In this document: positions 63,120-64,000 of the stretch, piece by piece
Layout: every line of letters begins with the position of its first letter
Numbering within the stretch: the stretch's first letter is position 1
Notes under the pieces: model-generated
The model's database searches: none
What the model saw: only the letters and a program-made list of their open reading frames with translations
What the model was told of the DNA's origin: nothing
Source: Tolypeutes matacus
Taxonomy: Eukaryota > Chordata > Mammalia > Cingulata > Chlamyphoridae
Assembly: GCA_026826555.1 (NCBI GenBank)
Contig: JAKSZT010053764.1
Span: 18,423,533-18,487,532, forward strand
Direction of reading: 5' to 3'
Length of the DNA: 64,000 nt
Translations under genes and position numbers: made by a program

Positions 63120-63744
63120 TTTTTTTTTTTTTTCACTTTATTTTCCGAGATGCTTTATGTTACAGAAAAGTCACATCGAATATACAGGGGATTCCTATAT
63201 ACTCCACTCCCCACCCCACCCCCACCACAACCTCTCCTACAATAACATCCTACATGAGTATGGTACATTTGTTATAATTGTTGAACAAATATCAAAGCAT
63301 TGCTACTAATCATGGTCAATGGTTTACATTATGATTTACCTTTTGCACCATATACATTTATAGGTTGTGACAAAATGTATATTAGCCTGTATTGATCAAT
63401 GCAAGATCATGCAGAACAATTCCAATGCTCCAAAGATGCCCTGTGTTCCACCTGTTCTTCCCTACCCCTTTCCTCAGAACCTATGAGAACCACTAAGTTT
63501 CAATTTTTGAAGAATAATGTTCATAGTTACATGCATTAATATTGAGGGTTTGAAATATTGGTCTATTTTCTTTTATTAGGTGCTGCCTATGTACTTGAAA
63601 TGTTCTTGCCCCTGTATTTGAGAGTGTAGCAGGATACCCCATGATGGGAGTTTTATATTTCCTTATTTAACATGTGGGTCTCCACCCACTGAGATAACCC
63701 CCTGTGCTAAGATGAATACATTCATATTCCAAAGAAGCATGCCC
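63120..63744 (-). mobile_element. Copy C of the L1-tailed retroposon, internally deleted
   Basis: Starts with a T run (poly(A) in sense, preceded by aataaa). The 3' ~390 bp and 5' ~210 bp of the family are joined at about 63500, and the middle ~0.9 kb of copy B (about 61718-62634) is missing. The join falls where both sides share AG, without GT at the donor, so a deletion or template jump is more likely than splicing. Confidence 0.75.
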
Positions 63745-64000
63745 AGACTTCCAGAAAGATGGTGGACTAGTAAGACATGGGAATCTCTTATCCTCCAGAA
63801 AAATAGCTAGAGGACAGGCTGAAACAGCCCCAAAAAAGATCTTCTAGGGTTGAGGACAGCAGGTAAAGTCTGGACACCACCCAGAGGAGAGAAGACAAAG
63901 GAGGGAAATCTCAACAACAGAACCATGAGTTGAAACCAGTAGCCGCTGCTGCTGCCACCCTCCCCCACACTAAAGACACTTTAGAATTCTTGGGCCTCTA
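63745..64000 (+). mobile_element. L1 5' end (5'UTR), running off the window
   Basis: 'cttccagaaagatggtggac' is a typical L1 5' start, continuing with 'ctctagaaaaatagctagag'-like 5'UTR sequence and 'gtaaagtctggacaccaccc'. No ORF1 within the window. It may be a full-length L1, since the true 5' end is present. Confidence 0.7.

Overview
The window is mammalian nuclear DNA, AT-rich, intronic or intergenic, with no intact protein-coding gene that I can support. The source is most likely an armadillo (Xenarthra, probably Dasypus). The evidence is several tRNA-derived SINEs with A and B boxes, ending in a run of taaa/aata units and poly(A), which I recognise as the armadillo DAS-SINE family. They sit among L1, L2, MIR, MaLR-type LTRs and hAT-Charlie DNA transposons, the usual eutherian repeat set. 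Two 10-N runs (6949-6958 and 40313-40322) mark gaps of unknown size in a draft assembly.

Layout. 1-8.2 kb: mostly unique sequence with a possible decayed reading frame on the minus strand (88-811), a polypyrimidine tract, an hAT element, an MLT1-type LTR, two MIRs, a (GA)n tract broken by Ns and a 643-bp antisense LTR with 5-bp target duplications. 8.2-11.2 kb: antisense old L1. 11.2-21.2 kb: sparse old repeats (MIR, MER5, LTRs) and much unassigned sequence. 21.2-23.7 kb: L1 ORF2 3' part, internally duplicated and hit by DAS-SINEs. 23.7-27.6 kb: mostly unassigned, with an L2 and a MIR. 27.57-29.94 kb: a processed CDC42 pseudogene (minus strand) inserted into an LTR. 29.9-36.3 kb: a pile-up of L1 3' fragments, one containing an antisense L1 insertion. 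36.3-45.7 kb: a nearly full-length but broken plus-strand L1 (5'UTR, ORF1, spacer, ORF2, 3'UTR), interrupted by a young DAS-SINE, an assembly gap and a 1.5-kb non-coding retroposon. 45.7-57.6 kb: L2, MIR, antisense L1 and a dimeric DAS-SINE. 57.6-60.3 kb: a nest of MIR, MER5 and hAT elements. 61.3-64 kb: two more antisense copies of the 1.5-kb retroposon, then the 5' end of another L1 running off the window.

The most interesting item is the repeat family seen four times (32053-32455 +, 41184-42681 +, 61346-62930 -, 63120-63744 -). It is a non-coding retroposon of about 1.5-1.6 kb with an AATAAA/poly(A) end. Its last ~200 bp resemble an L1 3'UTR, and the 41-kb copy has clear 15-bp target duplications. 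It looks like a non-autonomous L1-driven element. The alternative is an unusually long L1 3'UTR. I see no operon, CRISPR array, functional RNA gene or new protein system.
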